DNA of 64,000 nucleotides from Candidatus Amarobacter glycogenicus (GTDB lineage: Bacteria; Chloroflexota; Dehalococcoidia; Tepidiformales; Tepidiformaceae). Location: positions 186,001 to 250,000 of the forward strand of contig JADJZF010000004.1 in NCBI GenBank assembly GCA_016719395.1, written 5' to 3'. Positions 25,877 to 35,271 of the stretch are shown here, one piece after another (within the stretch, counting starts at the first letter, position 1; the number at the start of each line of letters is the position of its first letter). Both the position numbers and the translations under genes were made by a program. Under the pieces are notes generated by a model. The model was not told where the DNA came from, made no database searches, and saw only the letters and a list, made by a program, of their open reading frames with translations.

Positions 25877-26954
25877 TCACGGCCGCGCCACGTAGTAGGC
25901 GTTCATCGGATGGCTGATTCCCTGCACTCGATCGAACTCGCTGAACCCGGCGTTCATCACCAGCTCCCTCATTGCCGGTTCCGGGAGGCCCCTCAGCCCG
26001 AGTCCCCACCCATCGGGCGTTGAGGTACTCGACTGCAGGCAGAGGGCCAACGAGTACCCATACAGCATAGCTGCCTGTGGCTGGCGCCGGTCCTCGTTGA
26101 AGTCGGTGTGCGAGTCCGGATCGATGATGAACCAGCTTCCCCCCGGCTTGATCAGCTTTCTGACCGATGCGGCCATCACGTCTGGCCGGGGCAGGTCGTG
26201 GAGCATGTCGGAGGTGATCACCAGGTCGAACTCCGGCGTCTCCGGGAGCGGTGTGCGCTCAGGGTTGTAGAAGGCCACGTTGGTGAGCCCCGCTTCGTTA
26301 CGGAATTCCTCCGCCAGCTCCAGCACGGCGCTCCAGGTGTCGTACCCGGCGACTCGGCTGCGCGGGAACGCCGCCGCAATCGCCAGCGGTGCCGCCCCCG
26401 CACCGCAGCCGATATCGCAAGCAGCACCACCGTCCCTGAGTTTCTCGATGACTCCGGGGAGCTGCGGGAGTGCCTGGGAGACGAGAGCATTCCTTGCCCA
26501 CACTTGTAGCGGTTTACGCATTGCCACCTCTCGCACCGGGGTGTCGTTGATCTCACCGAACGGCCTGCCGATTCCGGTCCGGAACGCTCCTTCGGCGCTC
26601 TCGAACATGTCGACGAACCCTTGCGGGTTGTCCCAGAACCCCGCGACGAAGGAGGGGCTGTTGGTGTCGGCCAACATCCCGCGCGCGGGCTCGTCGAGTT
26701 CGAACCGGCCGTCTTCGCTGTAAACGAGGACGCCCGCGGAAGCCTGCTGGCGCAGCCACTCCAGCACGAAGCGCTCGCTGAGCCCGGCGCAGCGGCGACG
26801 TCGGCTGCGGTCATGGGGCCCCGTTGCGCCATCGCCTGGTACAGGCCGAGCTGTGTGCCCAGCGTGATGCACAATCCCGTGACGAAGCCGCTAACAGCGC
26901 TCCAAGGGACACCCCCTGGAGCGCCATCGCGCGGTCTGTTGCTGGTGCAGTCAT
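25877..26954 (-). pseudogene. SAM-dependent methyltransferase with N-terminal winged helix, two frameshifts
   Basis: From ATG 26954 (MTAPATDRAMALQGVSLG) the chain moves into a second frame near 26895 (SGFVTGLCITLGTQLGLYQA, MTAADVAAAPG) and back near 26795 to LSERFVLEWLRQQASAGVLV. The N-terminal part is the winged-helix dimerisation domain found in O-methyltransferase-like proteins; the catalytic domain has the SAM motif CDIGCGAGAAPLAIA near residue 175 and DLVITSDMLHDLP. It resembles the intact gene at 27459-28532 in layout, so the two are probably distant paralogues. Substrate unknown. The breaks are likely indel errors because all motifs persist. Confidence 0.68.
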
Positions 26955-27125
26955 GCTCTACCTCCGCTGTTCCAGGAATGCTTGAGTCGTGGGTGCAAGG
27001 CGGCCAGGCAGCGCGAAGGCGCCAACATCTGCCTTCGCAACTGCCCCGCCGCTGCCGGCGCCGAAATATCGACCCGCAGGGGGTGCTGGTCGAATTCGGC
27101 GGGCTGCCGCTGGCCGCCGCTGCCG

Positions 27126-27416
27126 CTAGTCTCGAGGCATCGCCATGCATGGGTGCCAATCGAACTCGAGCCAGCCGGCGTAGTAGGTGGTGATGTGGCC
27201 GATGTCGGCGATGCTCTCCGCCTCTACCACCAGCGCGCTGGGGGCGGTCCCCAGGACAAACCAGGAGTCCAGGATCTTGCACGTCGGCGGGAGGCTTGCT
27301 GGGAGTTCGCGGCGCTTCTTGTCCAGCTCCGGGGGATTGGCCCCGGTCTTGCGCCGTGCCTCGTTCGCCGGGGAGTCGGCCGCCGGCCGCCAGTACCCGA
27401 TATAGGTTGTTGCCAT
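27126..27416 (-). CDS. DUF3303-like small protein
   Basis: A 96-residue protein: MATTYIGYWRPAADSP at the start, CKILDSWFVLGTAPSALVVE in the centre, and HITTYYAGWLEFDWHPCM at the end. The pattern (short ferredoxin-like fold with W-x2-L/G and a closing aromatic strand) fits DUF3303, whose function is unknown. It lies between two SAM methyltransferase genes on the same strand, 42 bases after one and ~170 bases before the other, suggesting a shared transcript and perhaps a shared pathway. Confidence 0.6.
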   Translation of the reverse strand: MATTYIGYWRPAADSPANEARRKTGANPPELDKKRRELPASLPPTCKILDSWFVLGTAPSALVVEAESIADIGHITTYYAGWLEFDWHPCMAMPRD

Positions 27417-27458
27417 GGTGTTTTCGTTCCTTTCTTTGCCTCGTCCGATACCCTGTGG

Positions 27459-28532
27459 CTACTTGCGGCAGATGTAGTAGTTGTTGCTCGGGTCGCTGTC
27501 GATCCGCTTCGTCTCGATGTTCGTGAAGCCTGCCTCGCGGAAGAGCTCGTGGGCCTTTTGCTCGCCCCACATGTTCCCGAGACCTTCGCCGCCGAGGGCG
27601 AGCGAGACAGTCATGCAGTGCATCGTCGATGCCGAATACATCATCGGCGCCATCGGGTTGTCCATGTTCTCGTGCAGGTTGCTCGAACCGGCGATATCCA
27701 CGCAGAGGAAGGTCCCGCCAGGGCGAAGCGAATCGGCGATACCCCTGAGCACCTTCCGCGGGTGCGCCTGGTCGTGGATCGCATCGAACGCGGTGATGAA
27801 GTCGTAGGCCGGCGGCCCGGAAAGCGTCGCCACATCCTTGACCTCGAACCGCGCGTTTTTCAGCCGCAGCCCCTGGGCCTCTTCCCGGGCGGCGTTGACG
27901 CTCACTTCCGAGAAGTCGAAGCCGGTGAAACGGCTGTTTGGGAACTGCTTCGCCATCAGGTTGATCGCATGTCCGCTGCCACAGCCAACGTCTGCCACAT
28001 CAATCCCGGCCTTCAGACGCTCGACCAGTCCGGGCACCAGGGGCAGCGTGGTGGAAATGAGTGACGCGTCGTAGTTCGCCGCGCTGATTGCCGCCATTAC
28101 CATGGGGAACTTCGTGAACTTCGAGTAAGGGATGCCGCCGCCGTTCCGGAAGCAGTCGGCCAGGCTGTCCAGGGTCTCGCCAAACCCAATGAATGACCAC
28201 GCCCACAGGCCCATGTTCACCGGTCCAGCGGCTGTCGTGAGCGACGCAGCGTGCTCAGCCGGCAGCGAGAACCGCGCGCCCACCGGGTCGTAGTCGACGA
28301 TGCGCCCCGTCGTCATCGCTCCCAGCCATTCGCGCACGTACCGCTCGTTCAGGCCCGCGGCCGTCGCGATCTCCTGGCTGGTGGCCGGGCGCATGCCGGC
28401 CATCGTCTCGAAAAGGCCAACCTCGTGGCCCACGCTCGTCATCATCATCAGCGTCCCGCTCGAGATCATCTCCATCATCCGCCCGCCGAACGCCGCCGCC
28501 TTGTCCTGGTCCATCGCTGTTGCCGTTGTCAT
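27459..28532 (-). CDS. Class I SAM-dependent methyltransferase with N-terminal winged helix
   Basis: A 357-residue methyltransferase. An N-terminal winged-helix region (EIATAAGLNERYVREWLGAM) is followed by the SAM domain with motif I VADVGCGSGHAINLMAKQFP near residue 180, the acidic FTGFDFSE strand, and FITAFDAIHDQ as motif post-I/IV. This layout is shared with small-molecule methyltransferases that act on phenols, quinones or lipids. The gene is intact, unlike its neighbour at 25877. It begins the minus-strand run of methyltransferase, DUF3303-like protein and second methyltransferase. Product unknown. AGGAAATCCCGGC precedes the start. Confidence 0.8.
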   Translation of the reverse strand: MTTATAMDQDKAAAFGGRMMEMISSGTLMMMTSVGHEVGLFETMAGMRPATSQEIATAAGLNERYVREWLGAMTTGRIVDYDPVGARFSLPAEHAASLTTAAGPVNMGLWAWSFIGFGETLDSLADCFRNGGGIPYSKFTKFPMVMAAISAANYDASLISTTLPLVPGLVERLKAGIDVADVGCGSGHAINLMAKQFPNSRFTGFDFSEVSVNAAREEAQGLRLKNARFEVKDVATLSGPPAYDFITAFDAIHDQAHPRKVLRGIADSLRPGGTFLCVDIAGSSNLHENMDNPMAPMMYSASTMHCMTVSLALGGEGLGNMWGEQKAHELFREAGFTNIETKRIDSDPSNNYYICRK

Positions 28533-28683
28533 GCCGGGATTTCCTTTCTCGGTTTGCTGCGCAGAAACGTGGCAAACCCCTGGTTGGCGCCCTTTCTACG
28601 CGGTGAAATTCCCCGATGTCAAGAGGATCAACTGCGGAATCATGCGTGTTGCGTTGTCCTCATGATAGGCGCACACTCTGGGC

Positions 28684-29346
28684 ATGGCCTCAGAAGACGC
28701 CGCCGCCGCCGCCATCAAGGGCAGCGCGCCCTGGCGGGTCGAAGCGAAACGCATCGAGCGTCAGCTCACGGAAGCGCTCGACTTCGCCGCTCTCACTCCC
28801 GACATCGCGTTTGTCGCTTTCCTCAAGGCGTGCAGCCAGTTCGGTTTCTTCCGCTTCGGTCCCATTACCCTCGATGTCGACGTCCTCGAGGACATCCTTC
28901 TCCGTACCCACCCCCGCGGAGATGGAGGGCCGGAGTACCCTCTGGCCTCAGAGGAGTCCATCGCCCTCGGGAAGTTGGGGTGGGACCTCTTCCGGAGTTC
29001 GGAAGTTTCCCCCGGCCAACGCGAAACCCTCCTGACCTTCATGCATTGGGGCAAGGACCTGCCCGCTCGAGTGTTCGGAGAGCTAGGCGTCACCCCTCAG
29101 GACGTCGAGCAGTACATCTCTGAGCTTTCATCGGGGTCTCGCGGAGCCCGCCCCGCCTCGGGCAGGCTCTTCAGCACCGACGAGGCCGCTGAGTATCTAG
29201 GTGTCCACGTGCAGACTATTCGCGCATGGATTCGCTCTGGTAAGCTTCCCGCCTCCCGGCTGGCCGGGATGAAGTCGATTCGGATTCGTGAAGCGGATCT
29301 CGAAGCCGTCCTCGAACCCATCGATCCCAGCTCCGCCGAGGACTAG
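28684..29346 (+). CDS. Protein with C-terminal excisionase-type (HTH_17) DNA-binding domain
   Basis: A 220-residue protein in two parts. The C-terminal ~55 residues are a MerR/excisionase-type helix-turn-helix: LFSTDEAAEYLGVHVQTIRA and SGKLPASRLAGMKSIRIREA. The N-terminal ~145 residues are helical, faintly like a Clp N-terminal repeat (LDFAALTPDIAFVAFLKACS), with no firm family. Such a protein probably binds DNA and senses something through its N-terminal part. It starts the plus-strand run into the next two genes, with only 18 bases before the next start. No phage genes are near, so it is not taken as an excisionase. Confidence 0.6.
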   Translation: MASEDAAAAAIKGSAPWRVEAKRIERQLTEALDFAALTPDIAFVAFLKACSQFGFFRFGPITLDVDVLEDILLRTHPRGDGGPEYPLASEESIALGKLGWDLFRSSEVSPGQRETLLTFMHWGKDLPARVFGELGVTPQDVEQYISELSSGSRGARPASGRLFSTDEAAEYLGVHVQTIRAWIRSGKLPASRLAGMKSIRIREADLEAVLEPIDPSSAED

Positions 29347-29364
29347 GAAAGGAGGAAGGTCCGC

Positions 29365-29961
29365 ATGCCGCTCTTCGTAGTCACGCGTACGCAAAAAGAG
29401 ACCGCCATGGACGAAGACCCGGAGTTCGGGATGGTCCATTTCCTCGCCATGTCGTGGAACGAACCTCGATACGACTGGGTCCGTTCGTTCGGCAGGCCCA
29501 GCTTTGGTTTCTGCGTTTACCGGGGGCCAAGTGCGCTCGAACTCGGCATCCAGCATCGGCTCTGCCGCCTCGACTACGACGAGGTCCGCGAAGTCGAGGA
29601 GGTGCCTGGTGCCTCCAGCGGACCGGGGATCGACCGCGCTCCGGATGGCTGGTCTCTGTTCCTCGCGGAACGAACCTTCCCACAGGGCTCGAGCAGCGCG
29701 GATGTGCTCCACGCGAACGCGCCCCACGCCGAGGGAGTTGCTTGCGCCCTCTGGCTCCGGTCGTACTGGGATCCCGAACGCGCAACCAGCCGTTGCATCT
29801 TCGCTGCCGAAACGAGTGAAGCCGCCCGCGGAGCAGTCTCGCTCTCGCCGCATCGGGTCGATCGCTTCGTCAAAGTGGGCACGAACCATCCATCCACCTG
29901 GGGATACCTCTACGACCGGATGGGCCTCCCCCGCCACTGGGAGACTCCCGGCCCCGCCTGA
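29365..29961 (+). CDS. Tandem DUF4242-like protein, hypothetical
   Basis: A 198-residue protein whose two halves look alike: the first reads YDWVRSFGRPSFGFCVYRGP then CRLDYDEVREVEEV, the second ALWLRSYWDPERATSRCIFA then HRVDRFVKVG. Each half has the W-V-R-S-Y strand, a strand ending in C-x-Y/F and a closing D-x-I/F-x-V turn as in DUF4242 (dimeric alpha/beta-barrel-like) proteins, so it seems to be a fused dimer. Function unknown; DUF4242 members have been suggested to bind nickel. It directly follows the HTH protein gene. GGAAAGGAGGAAGG gives a strong ribosome-binding site. Confidence 0.5.
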   Translation: MPLFVVTRTQKETAMDEDPEFGMVHFLAMSWNEPRYDWVRSFGRPSFGFCVYRGPSALELGIQHRLCRLDYDEVREVEEVPGASSGPGIDRAPDGWSLFLAERTFPQGSSSADVLHANAPHAEGVACALWLRSYWDPERATSRCIFAAETSEAARGAVSLSPHRVDRFVKVGTNHPSTWGYLYDRMGLPRHWETPGPA

Positions 29962-29995
29962 CCCTATCCCGCCGCTCCCGTAGCCTGACAACCCG

Positions 29996-30835
29996 ATGGG
30001 CATCCTCTTCGGGCTCGGCGCCGCGTTTTCGTGGGGCACGTCCGACTTCCTCGGCGGGCGGTTCACCCGGAAGTACCCCGCTTTCACCGTCGGCCTCGTC
30101 TCCCAGTCGTCCAGCCTGCTCGCCCTCCTCCTCGTCGCAGCCATCGTTCGCCCCGAAGTCCGCGCCGAAGCCATCGCCTGGGGGCTCGCCGCCGGCGTCT
30201 TCACCAGCTTCGGAGGGATGGCCCTCTACCAGGGCCTCGCGACCGGCGAGTCCGCCGTCGTCGCCCCGCTCTCGGCATGCGGCGCCGTCGTACCCGTCGC
30301 CTTCGCCTTCGCCACTGGTCATGCTCCCTCCGGCCTCCAGGATGCAGGCATCGCCCTCGCCCTCGCCGGGACCGTACTCGTCTCGCTCCCCCCGGAAGGG
30401 GCCCGCTTCACTTCCAGCCACCATCTTCGGCCGGTGCTCTTCGGCCTGGGCGCCGCCATCGGCTTCGGTGTGTTCTTCATCCTCGTTGACCGCGGGACGC
30501 AAACCGACGGCGACGCGATCGTCGTCATCGCGGCCGCGCGCTTCGGGGGGACCGTCTTCGTCGGAGCCTCCGGGCTCCTTACCTCGTCACTCGTCTGGCC
30601 CGGGCGAGACCTGCCGAAACTCGCCGCAGTCGGCCTCATCGATGTCACCGCGAACGGCGCCTACGCCCTGGCGAGCAACCGCGGGAACCTTGCCGTCGCC
30701 TCCGTCCTCGCGTCGCTCTACTCAGTCCAAACCCTCGTCCTTTCGCGCCTGTTCACCCAGGAGCGGTTTACCGCGATGCGAATCACCGGCTCGGCGCTCG
30801 CGCTCGCAGGCGTCGCGGCAATCTCGGCCGGCTGA
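29996..30835 (+). CDS. DMT-superfamily (EamA) transporter
   Basis: A 279-residue membrane protein with ten predicted helices in two EamA repeats (each about 140 residues): FGLGAAFSWGTSDFLGGRFT opens the first, FGLGAAIGFGVFFILVDRGT the second. EamA proteins export or import small metabolites such as amino acids, sugars or drugs; no specificity can be read here. Residue NRGNLAVASVLASLYSVQTL is the typical ninth helix with its E/Q-x3-L pattern. It ends 26 bases before a strong bidirectional terminator. It may share a transcript with the two genes upstream. Confidence 0.8.
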   Translation: MGILFGLGAAFSWGTSDFLGGRFTRKYPAFTVGLVSQSSSLLALLLVAAIVRPEVRAEAIAWGLAAGVFTSFGGMALYQGLATGESAVVAPLSACGAVVPVAFAFATGHAPSGLQDAGIALALAGTVLVSLPPEGARFTSSHHLRPVLFGLGAAIGFGVFFILVDRGTQTDGDAIVVIAAARFGGTVFVGASGLLTSSLVWPGRDLPKLAAVGLIDVTANGAYALASNRGNLAVASVLASLYSVQTLVLSRLFTQERFTAMRITGSALALAGVAAISAG

Positions 30836-30861
30836 GCCGCCGTCCCACTCCCGGGACAACA

Positions 30862-30893
30862 AAGGCGCGCGGCTCGGGGGAACCGCGCGCCTT
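30862..30893. terminator. Bidirectional intrinsic terminator
   Basis: An 11-bp perfect stem AAGGCGCGCGG / CCGCGCGCCTT with a 10-base loop, placed between two convergent genes (EamA transporter and chemoreceptor). T-rich and A-rich flanks are weak, but position and stem strength support termination in both directions. Confidence 0.7.
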
Positions 30894-30913
30894 CGTTCTG
30901 CGTCCGGCTTCGC

Positions 30914-32889
30914 TCAGGCGGTCCGGAACCGGCTCGCCGCCTGGTTCAGCGCTTCCGCGAGGTCGCGCATCTGCCCGGCCGTGGCTGCGAACTCCTCGGA
31001 TTGCGCCGAAAGCTCCTCCGTCGAAGCCGAGACTTGCTCCGCCGAAGCCGATGTCTCCTCCGATGTCGCCGAGACCTGGATGATCGCGTCCGTCACGCGT
31101 GATGTCCCCTGTGCCATCTCGCCGGCGCCCCGCGCCGATTCCTCCGCCAGGCCCGCCATCTCCTCCGAAGCCGCGACGATGCGTTGCGCTCCCGAAGCAA
31201 GGTCCTGGACGTCGCCCGCGATCCGCTGCATCTGCACCGCCGACTGCTGCACCGAGACGATGATCGAATCCAGCGCCTTGCCGGCTTCAAAAGTGATCTC
31301 CCGCCCTTCGCCGACATCCTTCACGCCGCTCGCCATCGCCTCTACCGCTTCGCGCGTCCCCTGCTGCACGCGAGCGATGAGGTCCGCGATCTCCCTCGTC
31401 GAACCAGACGATCGCTCAGCGAGAGATCGGACGTTCTCGGCGACAACCGCGAAGCCACGGCCCTGTTCGCCCGCCCGGGCCGCTTCAATGGCGGCGTTGA
31501 GGGCCAGCAAGTTGGTCTGGCTCGCGATGTCGTCGATCACCTTCACGATGTCGCCGATCTGCTGGCCGTACTCGCCGAGGAGGTCAACCGTCCGCGAAGC
31601 CCGTTCCACCGCGCCGGCGATCGCTTCCATCGAGGCAACGGCCTGCCCGACTGCCTGCTGGCCGGCGATCGCCGCCCCGCGGCTGTCTTCCGCCGAGCGG
31701 GCGACCTCTTCTGAAGCCGCGGCCACCGCGAGGATGCGTTCGTTCATCTCCGTCGCTTCCGCCCTCGAGGCCAGCGCCGAATCGGCATTGGAGCGCGCTG
31801 CCGTCGCCACTCCCTGGGACCCGGCGGAGACCCGCTCGACTTCTCGCGCGGACTCCTGGGAGATCCCCGAAAGCGAGACCGCCGACCGCGTGACCTCGTT
31901 GATCGCCGATGCGATCTGGCCGGTCGCTCCAGCCATCTGGTCCGAGGCTTCCCGCAGCTGGTCGCTCGCGTTGAGGATGCTGCTCGCGTTCGTCTTCACG
32001 CTCCCGATCAGTTCAGCGAGTTCGGCCCGCATCTTGTTGTAGCTTCCCGTGGTCGTTTCGAAGCCGTCGATCAGCCCGTCGATCGCCCGGCTCGCCTCTC
32101 CAACTTCGTCGCCACCGTACCGGCCGACACGCTCGGTCGAGGCCGTCACGGAAACCGTCAGGTCGCCACCTGCCACAGCAGCCAGTGCGCGGCCCAGGCT
32201 GGGGAAGTCCTTCTCCTGGATGTTCTTCAGCCGCTTCGCCACACCGTTCACGCCCGAAGAAATCGAGTTCGCCATGAACAGGGCAATTCCCAGCCCGAGG
32301 ATCGCGGCGACCACTGTGAGGGCGATGACCAGCTTCTGCGCTGTTGCTCCCGCACTCGCCGAGGCATCGCGGCGGCCAGCGCCAGGTCCGACTGCTCCTG
32401 CCCGGCTTTGTCGAGCATCGTGTTTTGTTCCACGACCAGCGGCATATGCCCGGATTCCAGCGCCCAGCCGCCCTGCACGTCACCGGCCCCAACGAGGTCG
32501 ATCGCCTTGACGCGAGTGGCCGTGGTCTGGTCGACCCGCTGCTTGAGTTCCGCGAACGCCTGCTTCTCGGCCTCGCTCGTGAGGACCGCACCGTATGCGA
32601 CGAACGCCTTGGTGCCCTCCTCGAGCTCGCTCCGCGCCTGGTCAACTGCCTTCGTTCGCGCTGCCGCGTCCTGCGTGATGACGGCGGTGCGCAGGTCTCG
32701 GGCGAACGAGATGAAGAACCGGTTGGAGAGGAGCACCTGCTGGATCCCCTGGACGTTCCTTGCGTACATGTCGTCCGTCCGGTTGATCGCCTCGTTGAGC
32801 CGGATCAGGCTCACGGCCGCTACCGCGACCAGGAGGAGGACGACGACTGCGAAACCTCCGATGAGCTTCTCTCGTAGATTCACTTTCAC
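30914..32889 (-). CDS. Methyl-accepting chemotaxis protein, frameshifted near 32360
   Basis: A ~657-residue transducer. The N-terminus (from GTG 32889, VKVNLREKLIGGFAVVVLLL) has a first membrane helix and a four-helix-bundle ligand domain; a second helix (VIALTVVAAILGLGIALFMA) precedes a HAMP region and the long signalling coiled coil with the conserved hairpin EIADLIARVQQGTREAVEAM after the FAVVAENVRSLAERSSGSTR tip. The frame is broken near 32360, between LALAAA and SAGATAQKLVIAL, and one base restores it. No che genes are near, so partner kinases are elsewhere. Also possible: a non-chemotactic transducer. Ends at the shared terminator. Confidence 0.8.
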
Positions 32890-33160
32890 GGTCAAACTTA
32901 CCCGATACAGCTCCCTCGCCTTTCCCGTTCTGGCAGGGGCCCTTCCTGCCAATAGGTTCGTAATTTCGTTCTATCCCCACCCTCGGGGAACCCCTGAGGG
33001 CGGGCCGAAATCGGCCTTACCCGCCGTGCCGATCCTCGGTATTTGTTTCTGCAACTAGCGCCTGCTCAGTCGTTTGCTCGGCCGTGGCAGCCGTTGCCGC
33101 CTGCCGCTCGACGCCCGGCCGCGATTCGTCCCACAATGCTCCTCCCCCGGGAGGAGAGCC

Positions 33161-34108
33161 ATGCCAACCATCGAAACCGCCCTCGGACCCATCGACGCAG
33201 CCAATCTCGGCGCCACTCTCAGCCACGAACATGTCCTAGTCGGCATGGGCGAAGACATCGCCCACTACCCCTGGCGCTACGACATGACGGCGACCCGTCT
33301 CCAATCGATCAAGGAGCTCTCCGAAGCGAAGGCCGGGGGTATCGATTCGCTGATCGACCTCACAACGCCGGACCTCGGCCGCGATGTCGAATTCATCCGG
33401 GATGTCTCCGCCGCTTCCGGGGTCAACGTCATCGTCGCGACCGGCATCTGGCGCGATGTCCCCCGCTCCTTCTGGATGCGCGATATCGACGAGATCGCCG
33501 ACATCTTTGTCCGCGAGATCGAAGTCGGCATCGGAGAGACCACCATCAAGGCCGGTTGCATAAAAGTCGCCAGCGACATGGGCGGCGTCACGCCCGAAGC
33601 CGAGCGCATTCTTCGCGGGGCTGCGCGTGCCTGCAGGAGGACCGGCTGCCCAATCTCGACCCACCAGTGGGCGCCCGAAGAGGTCGGCCGCCGGCAGGTC
33701 GAAGTCTTCCTCGAAGAAGGTGCGCCTATGGACCGCATCGCCATCGGCCACTCTGCCGATAGCACCGACGCTGACTACCTCGAGGAACTCCTCCGCACCG
33801 GCGTCTACCTCTCGATGGACCGCTACCCGGGAGCTCCCGGCCGCCCCAACTGGGAACAACGCAACACCACCCTGAAAGTCCTCATCGACCGCGGCTGGGC
33901 GCACAAGCTCATGCTCGGTCACGACTACGCCCCCGCCCCGGTCGTCCGGGGCGCCGAACGTCCATCAGCCTCAGGCCCGACTCGGTACCTCTTCTGCACC
34001 ACCGTCGCGGCCCCGGCGCTGGTCGCCCAGGGCGTCCCCCAGGAGACCATCGACCTCATGTTCCGCGATGTCCCCAGGCACTTCCTCACGGGCGCGACCG
34101 GGGCGTAG
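33161..34108 (+). CDS. Phosphotriesterase-family metal-dependent hydrolase
   Basis: A 315-residue amidohydrolase-superfamily enzyme of the phosphotriesterase branch. Metal ligands are in place: LSHEHV (H-x-H) near residue 20, the bridging lysine in TIKAGCIKVAS near 130-135, H in STHQWAP near 165, H in AIGHSAD near 195, and the aspartate in LGHDYAP near 255. Relatives hydrolyse lactones, organophosphates or similar esters. The exact substrate cannot be assigned; lactonase activity is common in this family. ATG 33161 has GGAGGAGAG six bases upstream. Single gene, convergent with the thioredoxin-like gene. Confidence 0.85.
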   Translation: MPTIETALGPIDAANLGATLSHEHVLVGMGEDIAHYPWRYDMTATRLQSIKELSEAKAGGIDSLIDLTTPDLGRDVEFIRDVSAASGVNVIVATGIWRDVPRSFWMRDIDEIADIFVREIEVGIGETTIKAGCIKVASDMGGVTPEAERILRGAARACRRTGCPISTHQWAPEEVGRRQVEVFLEEGAPMDRIAIGHSADSTDADYLEELLRTGVYLSMDRYPGAPGRPNWEQRNTTLKVLIDRGWAHKLMLGHDYAPAPVVRGAERPSASGPTRYLFCTTVAAPALVAQGVPQETIDLMFRDVPRHFLTGATGA

Positions 34109-34154
34109 CGCCCTCGCCTGGAGGTGTGAGATTTGAGGCCCCGAAGGTCGATGC

Positions 34155-35240
34155 CTACGGCGTCTGGATTTCCGGGTAATAGCGCCGTTCCCCAAGCGCT
34201 TCGACCGCTTTCCAGAACTCGGGGCCCATCGACTTTCCCTGTTCCTCCAGGTCCCAGGCCTGCCGGCGGTACGCCCAGTTCTCCGGGTGGAGGAGGATCG
34301 CCTCGTCGAAGTGCGCTCGTGCCCGGATTGGAGCGCCGTGCTCCCACAGGTACTCGCCCAGCTGGAAGTGCGCACGAGCGAGGGCCTGCTCCGCCGTCGG
34401 GCCGGCCGTCCGGCGGCGCACCTCCTCCGGGCTGAGTGCCCACGAGGAGCGGCTGCCGATGTGGGCCCATTCGCGCAGACCATCCAGGTAGGCCGCCTTC
34501 GTCGCCCGGAGCTCCGTTATATCCTCAGCGGCCATCCGCCCCGTCGCCCGATCCATCCTTCGGAATGCATCGCTCGAACCTGCCGGTTCCGGCGGCCGGA
34601 CGATCTGGCCATCCTCGTCGATCCACACCGCCATCGGGACGTTCAGCATGCCGTACAGCGCGGCGACCGCGTGCTCGCGGTCGATCAGGCACGGGTACGT
34701 CGGCTTCGCTGCCTCGATGTACGGCAGCGCCGCCTCGATGCCGCGGCTCTCAAAGGCGACAGAGACAACCTGGAAGTTCGTGCCGGAGAGTTCCGTCTGG
34801 AGCGCCTGCCACACGGGCAGGTCATGCCGGCATCCTCACCAGGACGCCCACGAAACAAGGAAGACCTTCCTCCCCCGGTAGTCCGTGAGCTGGTGCTCCA
34901 TGCCCAGGTAGTCAGTCAGCCGGAAGTCCGGCGCTTCTGCAGGGTCCAAGGCGCTCGTTCGGTCTCGAACAGCCTCACCGATGCACCACGTTTGGGTTTC
35001 CGGGTCGTGCGCCACCGGCTGTGAGAGGTATTCCGCAAGCGCGGCGAGGCTGAACCAGCCATCCCGGACGAATCCGTCGCCCGCCGGCAGCGGCACGCAA
35101 AGGTCGCCCAGGCATGCCCCCTCCGGTTTCAGTTCCCAGCCGGTAAGTTGCAGAAGCTGCCCGACGGGAGCCCACGGCCCCTCACCGGGCGCCCCCGTTG
35201 GCAACGCCGCTGCTCTCCCATTGATCAGTACCGTCGTCAT
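34155..35240 (-). CDS. Thioredoxin-like protein, candidate selenoprotein (in-frame UGA in W-U-G-C motif)
   Basis: A single 361-codon frame from ATG 35240 (GAGGAG upstream) to a stop at 34155, interrupted only by TGA at 34836-34838. The residues before it are KVFLVSWASW and after it GCRHDLPVWQALQTEL, exactly where TlpA/thioredoxin-like proteins have W-C-G-C or W-C-x-x-C. So UGA stands in place of the first redox cysteine, as in known thioredoxin-like selenoproteins. A bacterial-SECIS-like hairpin starts 14 bases after the UGA. Residues ~1-100 are a conserved unknown domain; ~105-250 the thioredoxin fold; ~290-355 TPR-like helices. It follows a luciferase-like oxidoreductase gene by 31 bases. 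A TGC to TGA error or mutation is the alternative. Confidence 0.72.
34805..34821 (-). promoter_or_regulatory. Candidate bacterial SECIS hairpin
   Basis: On the coding strand, CCTGCC-CGTGT-GGCAGG: a perfect 6-bp stem with a five-base loop carrying G at its second position. The stem begins 14 bases after the UGA at 34836-34838 and the loop 20 bases after, inside the range known for bacterial SECIS elements. A palindrome (ATGCCGGCAT) fills most of the spacer. Confidence 0.55.
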
Positions 35241-35271
35241 GCGTTCTCCTCTTGGCTTCTCAAGCGCTTTC

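Noticed and set aside
28684..29346. Excisionase of a phage or integrative element
   Set aside because: Only the C-terminal HTH is of excisionase type; there is no integrase, att-like repeat or other phage gene nearby.
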